A model generated the notes under the pieces. It ran no database searches and was not told where the DNA came from. It saw only the letters and a list, made by a program, of their open reading frames with translations. A stretch of DNA of 7,465 bases from Acidobacteriaceae bacterium (lineage in GTDB: Bacteria > Acidobacteriota > Terriglobia > Terriglobales > Acidobacteriaceae), in the NCBI GenBank assembly GCA_003139975.1, contig PLHN01000119.1, forward strand, positions 1 to 7,465, written 5' to 3'. Shown one piece after another: positions 1 to 4,968 of this stretch (its first letter is position 1; each line of letters opens with the position of its first letter). The translations under genes and the position numbers were made by a program.

Positions 1-188
1 CCGGGATAGCCCTCGGCGTACTTGTTGGTAAACACCGACCCGGCAGCTTCCAGCACCGCTTCGCTGACAAAATTTTCCGAGGCAATCAGCTCCAGCCCTT
101 CGTGCTGGCGGCGAACTTCGTTATCAATCGCGAGCGCGATCTGCGGATCGACTTCATAGAGCGGACGCGACATAGCAGATGTTTTCAT
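1..188 (-). CDS. glyA: Serine hydroxymethyltransferase, N-terminal fragment (cut by window edge)
   Basis: This cytosolic PLP enzyme interconverts serine and glycine while transferring a one-carbon unit to tetrahydrofolate. The reverse strand encodes about 62 residues before the window ends. The visible part has the family N-terminus: a [12 protein letters not shown] helix, then [16 protein letters not shown] (LIASEN near residues 34-39) and [10 protein letters not shown], which is the near-invariant SHMT block that precedes the substrate site. The PLP lysine and the rest of the protein lie outside the window. I took the ATG at 186-188; a second in-frame ATG at 171-173 ([10 protein letters not shown]) would remove five residues and cannot be excluded. 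Neither start has a convincing Shine-Dalgarno. The gene is divergent from the small Cys-rich gene at 294. Identification is from motif recognition and is secure. Confidence 0.95.
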   Translation of the reverse strand, partial: MKTSAMSRPLYEVDPQIALAIDNEVRRQHEGLELIASENFVSEAVLEAAGSVFTNKYAEGYP

Positions 189-206
189 GAATATTTACCC
201 GGATTG

Positions 207-212
207 ATTGTA
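207..212 (-). promoter_or_regulatory. Candidate -10 box for glyA
   Basis: TACAAT on the reverse strand (5 of 6 matches to TATAAT) lies 18 bases upstream of the chosen glyA ATG, which would give a leader of roughly 10-12 bases. I find no good -35 hexamer 16-18 bases further upstream, so this rests on the -10 match and its position alone. Confidence 0.4.
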
Positions 213-252
213 ACTCGGAGGCGCAGCGACTCGCATAAACAGTGGCCGGATT

Positions 253-266
253 CGCGAGATCTCGCG
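253..266. promoter_or_regulatory. Perfect 14-bp palindrome, candidate operator between divergent genes
   Basis: CGCGAGATCTCGCG is a perfect self-complementary 14-mer with no spacer, in the 105-base divergent region between glyA (start 188) and the small Cys-rich gene (start 294). It covers the place where a -35 element for the rightward gene would be expected, and no TTGACA-like hexamer is there. Dyad symmetry plus location suggest a site for a dimeric regulator. In random sequence a perfect 14-mer palindrome is expected at about 1 in 16,000 positions, so chance is unlikely for this short gap but not for the whole window. The binding protein is unknown. Confidence 0.4.
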
Positions 267-281
267 GTGATACTGGGGGAA

Positions 282-287
282 TACACT
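282..287 (+). promoter_or_regulatory. Candidate -10 box of the small Cys-rich gene
   Basis: TACACT (fits the TAnnnT core) ends 6 bases before the ATG at 294. Transcription would then begin at or next to the start codon, which suggests a leaderless message. A G-run at 275-279 is 13 or more bases from the ATG and is poorly placed to act as a Shine-Dalgarno. No recognisable -35 is present. Confidence 0.35.
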
Positions 288-293
288 AACCGC

Positions 294-497
294 ATGTCCG
301 GTCTTGGGAGTGACCCGCTAAAGAGTCCGCACTCCGGTCTGTGCGCAACCTGCAAGTACGCCCGCACAATGAAATCCGACCGCGGTTCAGTCTTTGTAAT
401 GTGTCAGCTGTCGTTCGACGATCCCAGCTTCGCAAAGTACCCACGCTTGCCGGTGCTTTCGTGTAGCGGGTATCAACGCTCGAAGTCTGACGACTGA
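294..497 (+). CDS. Small four-cysteine protein, function unknown
   Basis: This is a 67-residue protein of unknown function. Four cysteines are arranged as Cys17-x2-Cys20, Cys37 and Cys57, within GLCATCKYARTMKSDRGS, VFVMCQLSFDDPSF and YPRLPVLSCSGYQ. The spacing suggests a single bound zinc ion or an Fe-S cluster, although this is inferred from cysteine placement only. There is no signal peptide or membrane segment, so it is probably cytosolic. The frame stays open upstream to base 102, but that part overlaps glyA in antisense and the putative promoters; the ATG at 294 starts just before the Cys-rich block and is preferred. An in-frame GTG at 267 is a weaker alternative. I loosely associate similar short proteins with acidobacterial genomes but cannot name a family. 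The gene stands alone, divergent from glyA and convergent with the cupin gene. Confidence 0.75.
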   Translation: MSGLGSDPLKSPHSGLCATCKYARTMKSDRGSVFVMCQLSFDDPSFAKYPRLPVLSCSGYQRSKSDD

Positions 498-510
498 AAT
501 TCTTTTGCGG

Positions 511-536
511 GAAAAATCCGCCGGCTTGGTTTTTTC
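511..536. terminator. Candidate bidirectional terminator between convergent genes
   Basis: The inverted repeat GAAAAA-T-CC, loop GCCGGCTT, GG-T-TTTTTTC pairs with one T-T mismatch (511 with 536 through 519 with 528). The plus strand ends in six Ts, and the reverse strand ends in five Ts. It sits 14 bases after the small Cys gene stop and 27 bases beyond the cupin gene stop, as expected for a shared terminator of convergent genes. The GC part of the stem is only two pairs, so termination may be weak. An overlapping GCGGG/TCCGC hairpin (507-521) is an alternative fold. Confidence 0.45.
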
Positions 537-562
537 CTAAATAAGTGTAGCCGAGAGCTGCT

Positions 563-1249
563 TTAGAACTCCACAGTCACAAATCGCGCCGTCTGCGAGC
601 CTGTGTTCGCCAGCGCGTGCGTATAATCTGCCGGCAACCACATCACGTCGCCCGGCTTGAGTTTCCAGGCCGTCGGTCCTTTGCCCTGGACATCGCTGCG
701 CAAGTCGAGATCGCTGACTGCCACCAGCAAATGCGGTCCTTCGTGATGATGACTCGGAACCGTGGTCCCAGGATCGAGCTCAACTTCGGAAACGCGCACT
801 GCATCTTTCACGAAAAGAACCTTGCTATGACCTCCGGGGAAGGTCTTGTTGCCTCCTTCCATGGGCCACCGGGAACGCGTCTGCCGCAGCTTGTCATCCT
901 GTAGAAGCTCGACGGTTACGTTGCGAAAGGGTTGGTCAGAAAGATTTCGCGCCACATGCGCGAAGTTTCCTTCCGTAAAACGAGCGTCTCCATCGGCGAA
1001 TTTGAGTTCCACCGGCGGTTTGCCCGTCACCTCATTCGAGATATCGGCGTCGCCTAGAGTGACGAAAATGTAGTCGTGGCGATGCCGGTGCAGGAGCGTG
1101 GCTGCATGAGGAGGCACTTCGACCTTGAACACGCGCACATACTCGTTTTCGAGAGCCAGATGATGGGACGGTTCGAAAGTAGTCTCTACCTCGGTCGTTT
1201 GTGCGCCAAGAAGCGGGATCAGGAGGAAGAGGAAAAACACGCGTTCCAT
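563..1249 (-). CDS. Exported two-cupin-domain protein
   Basis: This 228-residue protein appears to be exported and built from two cupin barrels. Residues 1-17 (MER, then a VFFLFLLIPLLG core) look like a signal peptide. The first barrel (about 30-117) has a histidine cluster in LLHRHRHDYIF (His54, His56, His58) and a later His98 in the position of the second cupin motif. The second barrel (about 143-228) has PSHHHEGPH (His167-169, His173) and WLPADYTHALAN (His211). Both barrels therefore keep plausible metal ligands. Two-cupin proteins include dioxygenases, isomerases and sugar or ligand binders, and the substrate cannot be read here. I chose the ATG at 1247-1249 because it gives a compact signal peptide; an in-frame GTG at 1265-1267 lies inside the putative promoter. 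It is 55 bases downstream of pyrC on the same strand but probably has its own promoter. It shows no evident link to pyrimidine synthesis. Confidence 0.75.
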   Translation of the reverse strand: MERVFFLFLLIPLLGAQTTEVETTFEPSHHLALENEYVRVFKVEVPPHAATLLHRHRHDYIFVTLGDADISNEVTGKPPVELKFADGDARFTEGNFAHVARNLSDQPFRNVTVELLQDDKLRQTRSRWPMEGGNKTFPGGHSKVLFVKDAVRVSEVELDPGTTVPSHHHEGPHLLVAVSDLDLRSDVQGKGPTAWKLKPGDVMWLPADYTHALANTGSQTARFVTVEF

Positions 1250-1257
1250 GGCTGGCG

Positions 1258-1266
1258 ATTGTAGCA
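1258..1266 (-). promoter_or_regulatory. Extended -10 promoter of the cupin gene
   Basis: Reverse-strand TGCTACAAT matches an extended -10 element (TGn followed by TACAAT, 5 of 6). Only 8 bases separate it from the ATG at 1249, so the transcript would start within a base or two of the start codon. There is no Shine-Dalgarno. The hexamer at -35 spacing (TCCACG) is poor, which is tolerated with an extended -10. Confidence 0.5.
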
Positions 1267-1304
1267 CCGCCCGGACATGGCGTGGATACGCTGAAACTAG
1301 CAGA

Positions 1305-2603
1305 TCAGGCGGTGTAGACGATTTTCCCGCCCACTATGGTCGCCATAACTTTGCCCGTCAGTTGCCATCCATCAAACGGAGTGTTCTTCGACTTGCTCAG
1401 CGACTTGGAGGCGTCGAAGGTCCATTTTCTTTTCGGATCGAAAATCGTGACGTCGGCAAACGATCCGCGGACCAGCGAACCGCGCCCCCGCAGATCGAAA
1501 CAGCGAACGGGACCCGACGTAAACAGCTCCACGATCCGTCCCATCGGCACGCGCTTCCCCACATGCAGGCGCGTGATCGCCAGGGCCAGAGCAGTTTCCA
1601 GGCCCGCAATGCCAAAGGCGGCGCGCTCGAATTCCATCTCTTTTTCATGATGCGCGTGGGGAGCGTGGTCGGTGGCGATCGCATCCACAGTACCATCGGC
1701 CAGCGCGGCCAGAATCGCCTCGCGATCGGCGGGCGAACGCAGGGGCGGATTCATTTTGTAATTGCTGTCGTAGTCGCGCATGTCCTCGTCGCTCAGCGTG
1801 AAATGGTGCGGCGTGACCTCGAACGTGATCCGGCTCTTATTCCGCTTGCCCCGGCGTAATGCCTTCAAGGCATCGGCGGTCGACACATGGGCGACGTGGA
1901 GGCGCGCATTCGGAATCTGCATCGCCAGTTGAACGTCGCGCTCCACGATTGAAGCTTCAGCCGCGGCCGTCATGCCGCGCAAACCTAGCCGGAATGACCG
2001 CGCCCCGGCGTGCATCGAGCAATCCGCAGTCATGCGCGTATCTTCGGCGTGCTGCACGACGGGAAAGTTCAGTTCGCCGCCAAGTATCAGCGCCTCGCGC
2101 ATGACACGGTCGTCGAGGATCGGCTTGCCGTCATCGGTAACGGCGACGGCGCCCGCAGTCTGCAGTGCGGCGAAATCCGTAAGCACGGCGCCTTTGCTCG
2201 CGCGCGTAGCCGCCGCGATGGGAAAAACGCTCACAACCGCACCCCGTTCGCTCTGCCGCAGCCACGTCACCCACTCGACCGAATCGACCACCGGAGCCGT
2301 ATTCGGCATAGTGCAAACCGAAGTGAACCCTCCAGTCGCCGCCGCCGCTGTGCCCGTTGCGATCGTCTCTTTGTGCTGCTGCCCCGGCTCGCGCAGGTGC
2401 ACGTGCAGGTCAATGAACCCCGGGGCGACAATCAGGCCCCGGGCGTCAAACCTGCTATCCGCACCTTTGATCTTCCGCGGCGCGGCCACTTCGGCCACGC
2501 GTCCATCCTTCAACAGGATGTCCATGGGCGCGTCAATGCGTGCCGCCGGGTCAATCACATGCCCGCCGTGGATCAGGAGGCTCGTCTTGTCGTGACTCTT
2601 CAA
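1305..2603 (-). CDS. pyrC: Dihydroorotase, type I
   Basis: This zinc amidohydrolase closes N-carbamoyl-L-aspartate to dihydroorotate, the third step of UMP synthesis, in the cytosol. The 432-residue length fits type I enzymes. Motifs in order are: FIDLHVHLREPG (metal ligands His67 and His69, substrate Arg71), TMPNT (98-102), VTDDGKP (Asp157/158, the bridging aspartate position that replaces the carboxylated lysine of other classes), QHAED (His185), HVAHVST (His239), TPHH (264-267), YKMNPPLR (282-289), ATDHAPH (catalytic Asp312) and FGIAGLET. All expected catalytic residues are present, so it should be active. The start is TTG (2601-2603), supported by a GAGGA Shine-Dalgarno six bases upstream; the next in-frame candidates fall inside the conserved N-terminal strand. 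It follows pyrB after 91 bases that contain a nested inverted repeat. It is the last clear member of the pyrRBC group. Confidence 0.97.
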   Translation of the reverse strand: MKSHDKTSLLIHGGHVIDPAARIDAPMDILLKDGRVAEVAAPRKIKGADSRFDARGLIVAPGFIDLHVHLREPGQQHKETIATGTAAAATGGFTSVCTMPNTAPVVDSVEWVTWLRQSERGAVVSVFPIAAATRASKGAVLTDFAALQTAGAVAVTDDGKPILDDRVMREALILGGELNFPVVQHAEDTRMTADCSMHAGARSFRLGLRGMTAAAEASIVERDVQLAMQIPNARLHVAHVSTADALKALRRGKRNKSRITFEVTPHHFTLSDEDMRDYDSNYKMNPPLRSPADREAILAALADGTVDAIATDHAPHAHHEKEMEFERAAFGIAGLETALALAITRLHVGKRVPMGRIVELFTSGPVRCFDLRGRGSLVRGSFADVTIFDPKRKWTFDASKSLSKSKNTPFDGWQLTGKVMATIVGGKIVYTA

Positions 2604-2609
2604 CTTTTG

Positions 2610-2614
2610 TCCTC
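2610..2614 (-). promoter_or_regulatory. Ribosome-binding site fixing the TTG start of pyrC
   Basis: GAGGA on the reverse strand lies six bases before the TTG at 2603. This is the only well-spaced Shine-Dalgarno near the N-terminus and is the reason for accepting TTG rather than an internal codon. The upstream arm TGGAAG of the pyrB-pyrC inverted repeat ends only two bases before it, so folding could affect access to it. Confidence 0.65.
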
Positions 2615-2616
2615 AA

Positions 2617-2683
2617 CTTCCAGCGCTTGACCGGCAATCTGCGGATTCACGCGGAGTGACGCGGGCCTGTGAATCCGTGGAAG
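2617..2683 (-). repeat. Nested inverted repeat in the pyrB-pyrC gap
   Basis: On the reverse (mRNA) strand a 15-base arm, CTTCCACGGATTCAC (2683-2669), is complementary to two downstream segments: GTGAATCCG (2650-2642, nine perfect pairs, 18-base loop) and TGGAAG (2622-2617, six perfect pairs). The second segment follows after a 19-base insert and ends two bases before the pyrC Shine-Dalgarno. On the plus strand the left part also shows GCGG every 10 bases (2641, 2651, 2661). It could be an RNA element controlling pyrC translation, or an intergenic palindromic repeat of the REP type that has copies elsewhere. There is no T-run after the stem, so it is not a typical intrinsic terminator. Confidence 0.6.
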
Positions 2684-2694
2684 CGAAGTTATCG

Positions 2695-3606
2695 TCATCG
2701 CATCCTTCCCATCGCTCGCGCGAGAATCGCCATACGCGTGGGGACGCCGTTCTGTACCTCCGCCAGAATGCGCGACTGCGCGCCATCGGCCACTTCGCTC
2801 GTCAATTCCAGGCCCCGAATGATTGGCCCCGGGTGCATCACGATGGAGTCTTTCTTCGCCGTCTTCAATCGGGCCGGCGTCATCTGGTAGCGCGCGATGT
2901 ACTCCGGCAGATCGATCTTCATTCCGGCGAGCCGCTCCTTTTGTACCCGAAGCAGCATTACGACATCTGTTCCGCGCAGCGCATCTTCGATGTGGCGCGT
3001 CACGCGCACTCCCGGAGCGATGGTCGTCGCAATGTCGGGCACGAGTTCCGGCGGCCCACACAAGATGACCTTCACGCCAAACTTCGACAGCAAATGGCAG
3101 GCTGAGCGAGCCACCCGGCTATGAAAGATGTCGCCAACGATGCACACCTGCAGCCCTTTGAAGCTCTTCTTGTTCCGCAAAATCGTGTATGCATCCAGCA
3201 GTGCCTGCGACGGATGCTCGTGCAGGCCGTCTCCCGCATTGATGACAGGCACGTCAAGATGCTGCGCCATCACCTGCGGCGCGCCCGCGTTCGGATGCCG
3301 AATGACGATCGCATCGGCGCCCACCGCGCGCAAGGTGTAGCCGGTATCAAGGAGCGACTCGCCTTTCTCAATACTTGAACCACTTGCCTGAATCAGTACC
3401 GTATGCGCGCCCAGCGCCTTGGCTGCGATTTCAAAAGAGCTGCGCGTCCGCGTCGAAGCCTCGTAAAAAAGCAGCACGACGCGCCGACCCTTGAGCAAAG
3501 GGCGAGGCCGGTCCGGATTCATCCGCCGGGCAAGCTTCAGAATTTTCATGATCTCGGCTGCTTCCAGATGCTCAATGCCGAGCAGGGAACCGCGGGCTGC
3601 ATTCAT
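2695..3606 (-). CDS. pyrB: Aspartate carbamoyltransferase catalytic chain
   Basis: This cytosolic enzyme condenses carbamoyl phosphate with aspartate to give N-carbamoyl-L-aspartate, the committed step of pyrimidine synthesis. The 303 residues match the usual catalytic chain. The carbamoyl-phosphate domain has YEASTRTRSSFE (STRTR at 51-55), IEKGES (81-84), VIRHPN and HEHPSQALLD (HPSQ at 131-134). The aspartate domain has GDIFHSRVARS, MLLRVQKER, HPGP and the C-terminal VQNGVPTRMAI. All catalytic signatures are intact. The phosphate-proximal motif reads HPGPIIRG where many relatives have an Asn before the Arg. No regulatory pyrI follows, so it should act as an unregulated trimer or pair with another subunit encoded elsewhere. 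It starts six bases after the pyrR stop, with no strong Shine-Dalgarno, which suggests translation coupled to pyrR. Confidence 0.97.
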   Translation of the reverse strand: MNAARGSLLGIEHLEAAEIMKILKLARRMNPDRPRPLLKGRRVVLLFYEASTRTRSSFEIAAKALGAHTVLIQASGSSIEKGESLLDTGYTLRAVGADAIVIRHPNAGAPQVMAQHLDVPVINAGDGLHEHPSQALLDAYTILRNKKSFKGLQVCIVGDIFHSRVARSACHLLSKFGVKVILCGPPELVPDIATTIAPGVRVTRHIEDALRGTDVVMLLRVQKERLAGMKIDLPEYIARYQMTPARLKTAKKDSIVMHPGPIIRGLELTSEVADGAQSRILAEVQNGVPTRMAILARAMGRMR

Positions 3607-3612
3607 AGTTAG

Positions 3613-4185
3613 CTACTGTTTTTCCATCAAAAGAACTTTTTCCGCATCGTCCACTTCGCGAAGTTTTACTTCGATAATCTGATTTTCCGTTGTTTGCACC
3701 GTGCGACCGATAAACGACGCCTCAATCGGCAACTCACGATGTCCACGGTCAATCAGCACGCACAACAGCAGGCGCTTCGGACGGCCCTCGTGAAACAAGG
3801 CGTCCATGGCGGCCCGGGTGGTGCGCCCGGTATAGAGCACGTCGTCCACCAGCACGACCGACTTCCCCGTAATCGGAATTCCGATTGCGCCTTCCTGCAC
3901 CACCGGCTTCACATCGAGAGTCGAAAGATCGTCACGGTAGAGCGTTATGTCGAGTGTTCCCACCGGCACCGGTCTCTTTTCGATACGCTGAATGATTTTC
4001 GCCAGCCTCTCCGCCAGCGGAACGCCCCGCCGCCTGATTCCCACCAGGGCCAGGTTCTCGCTGCCATCGTTCTTCTCAAGAATTTCGTGCGCCAGCCGGA
4101 TCAGAGTGCGCTCCACTTCGGAGGCCGACATCAGCTGGGCTTTCTGGAGAATCTCCGCCGGACGGGCTGGCACGCGCGAACTCAT
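3613..4185 (-). CDS. pyrR: PyrR: pyrimidine operon regulator / uracil phosphoribosyltransferase
   Basis: PyrR proteins sense UMP and PRPP, bind pyr mRNA to reduce expression when pyrimidines are plentiful, and often have weak uracil phosphoribosyltransferase activity. The 190-residue sequence follows the Bacillus PyrR pattern throughout: RLAHEILEKN (31-39), LVGIRRRGVPLAERLA (47-62), VGTLDITLYRDDLS (75-88), the PRPP-binding loop VVLVDDVLYTGRTTRAA (110-126), and IDRGHRELPIEA (145-156). At the position of the conserved Thr in Bacillus TRIAHE this protein has Ile29 (IRLAHE). The ATG at 4185 gives about nine more N-terminal residues than the Bacillus protein; Met19 is possible but would cut into the conserved N-terminus. 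It heads a close-packed set with pyrB (6-base gap) and pyrC. Only 51 bases separate it from the upstream gene, with no PyrR-type attenuator visible. Confidence 0.96.
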   Translation of the reverse strand: MSSRVPARPAEILQKAQLMSASEVERTLIRLAHEILEKNDGSENLALVGIRRRGVPLAERLAKIIQRIEKRPVPVGTLDITLYRDDLSTLDVKPVVQEGAIGIPITGKSVVLVDDVLYTGRTTRAAMDALFHEGRPKRLLLCVLIDRGHRELPIEASFIGRTVQTTENQIIEVKLREVDDAEKVLLMEKQ

Positions 4186-4194
4186 AAACGCTGC

Positions 4195-4223
4195 ATCATA
4201 CGCGTGTGGAAAGGTGAGAGCAA
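4195..4223 (-). promoter_or_regulatory. Candidate promoter of pyrRBC
   Basis: On the reverse strand TTGCTC (4223-4218) and TATGAT (4200-4195, 5 of 6 matches) are separated by exactly 17 bases. The -10 ends nine bases before the pyrR ATG, so transcription would start one to three bases before it and leave essentially no leader. No Shine-Dalgarno precedes the ATG, consistent with leaderless translation. The -35 is only a partial match. Confidence 0.5.
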
Positions 4224-4236
4224 GACCACCCCGGGG

Positions 4237-4887
4237 CTAGCCTCGCGGCGGGTGCCGCAGAACCAGCGCCGCCAGAGCGCCGCCCAGCGCTGCCAGTGTC
4301 ACGGTAAAAATCATCCCGAAAAAGAAGGTCAGCACCAGCCCCGACGGCGTAAACAGGTTATGCACAGCGGCCTGAATTTCCGGATCGGCGGGATTGTAGC
4401 CAACCGCTTGCGCGATCTTCAGCATGGTGTCGATATACTCGCGTTGGGCGTGAAACGCCAAAAGCCGGACGGTGATCAGCAGCGTGTTGATGCCGAACGA
4501 TACTATGCCCGCTGCTCCACCCAGGCGCGATCCGATTCCGGCCGGCAGCACAAGGCCTTTTTCCCGCCGGTAGAAATACACTGCCAGCGAACCGGTCAAT
4601 ACAACACCCAGCACCGGAATCATCCCCACAAAAAAGCCCAGCACGCCAGCTTTGACGGCCGCCCTGGTTGCCGCTCCCCGATCAAGCAGGCTCTGCTGCA
4701 ACGCGAGCGGATGCTCCAGGTTTGTATTTTGCGGAATCCGCGTGAACGCTTCGCCGGACGGCCCCTCGCCAACGGTTTCACCGATAGGAACCGCCACCTG
4801 CACGTGAATTTGGGGCGCGCGGCATTGTTGGCAAAACGGACGTCCGTCCTCGACTGCGGCGCCACACTTTTCGCAGGAATGATCCAC
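4237..4887 (-). CDS. Zinc-ribbon membrane protein, function unknown
   Basis: This protein has a short N-terminal zinc ribbon joined to a hydrophobic region. Counting from the GTG at 4887, the ribbon is CEKCG at residues 5-9 and FCQQC at 18-22, the classic paired CxxC form. A linker of about 50 residues follows. Three hydrophobic stretches lie near 80-106 (GVLGFFVGMIPVLGVV), 119-145 (GAAGIVSFGINTLLITVRLLAF) and 184-210 (VLTFFFGMIFTVTLAALGGALAALVL). The ribbon is probably cytosolic and the rest is anchored in the inner membrane. The frame stays open to a TTG at 4950, but I prefer the GTG because the ribbon normally begins within a few residues of the start and because a hairpin and promoter-like boxes lie between 4895 and 4929. 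The function is unknown; such architectures recur in membrane proteins with no assigned role. It lies between the lipoprotein and pyrR on the same strand. Confidence 0.75.
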   Translation of the reverse strand: MDHSCEKCGAAVEDGRPFCQQCRAPQIHVQVAVPIGETVGEGPSGEAFTRIPQNTNLEHPLALQQSLLDRGAATRAAVKAGVLGFFVGMIPVLGVVLTGSLAVYFYRREKGLVLPAGIGSRLGGAAGIVSFGINTLLITVRLLAFHAQREYIDTMLKIAQAVGYNPADPEIQAAVHNLFTPSGLVLTFFFGMIFTVTLAALGGALAALVLRHPPRG

Positions 4888-4894
4888 TGATGTG

Positions 4895-4923
4895 AAGCTA
4901 GCGCAGAACAAACCGGAGGGCAA
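4895..4923 (-). promoter_or_regulatory. Candidate promoter of the zinc-ribbon gene
   Basis: Reverse-strand TTGCCC (4923-4918, four matches to TTGACA) and TAGCTT (4900-4895, fits TAnnnT) are spaced by 17 bases, and the -10 ends seven bases before the GTG at 4887. The -10 is weak by sigma-70 standards. The arrangement closely resembles that in front of pyrR. Confidence 0.3.
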
Positions 4924-4929
4924 CTCCGG
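4913..4929 (-). repeat. Short GC-rich inverted repeat upstream of the zinc-ribbon gene
   Basis: Reverse-strand CCGGAG-TTGCC-CTCCGG forms a perfect six-pair stem with a five-base loop, followed by TTTGTTCT. It begins 40 bases beyond the lipoprotein stop and could be a weak intrinsic terminator for the GH3-lipoprotein unit. Equally, its loop coincides with the candidate -35 (TTGCCC) of the zinc-ribbon gene, so it could be an operator. If the TTG start at 4950 were used it would be coding sequence. Confidence 0.4.
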
Positions 4930-4968
4930 ACGCGCCAGCGGCAAACTCAAGTCGTCTGAGTAGGGACG

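Noticed and set aside
102..293. Upstream extension of the small Cys-rich gene to base 102
   Set aside because: Bases up to 188 encode the SHMT N-terminus on the other strand, and the rest is promoter-like intergenic DNA with a palindrome. The conserved-looking part starts after the ATG at 294.
1248..2630. Long plus-strand frames (203-207 residues) opposite pyrC
   Set aside because: These compositions are Arg/Ala/Ser-rich and lack domains. They overlap the complete catalytic motif set of dihydroorotase on the other strand.
2600..3061. 153-residue minus-strand frame overlapping pyrB
   Set aside because: It is an alternate frame inside pyrB with Arg-rich sequence and no motifs. Its C-terminal part only reads through the pyrB-pyrC gap.
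4229..4236. CCCCGGGG palindrome just beyond the zinc-ribbon stop
   Set aside because: It is eight bases of pure GC with no T-run and no longer dyad, which is readily expected by chance in this composition and not a usable terminator.
3694..4890. 398-residue plus-strand open frame opposite pyrR and the zinc-ribbon gene
   Set aside because: It is rich in His, Arg and Gln with no recognisable motif, and it runs antisense across pyrR, whose motifs are unambiguous. It is a shadow frame of GC-rich coding DNA.
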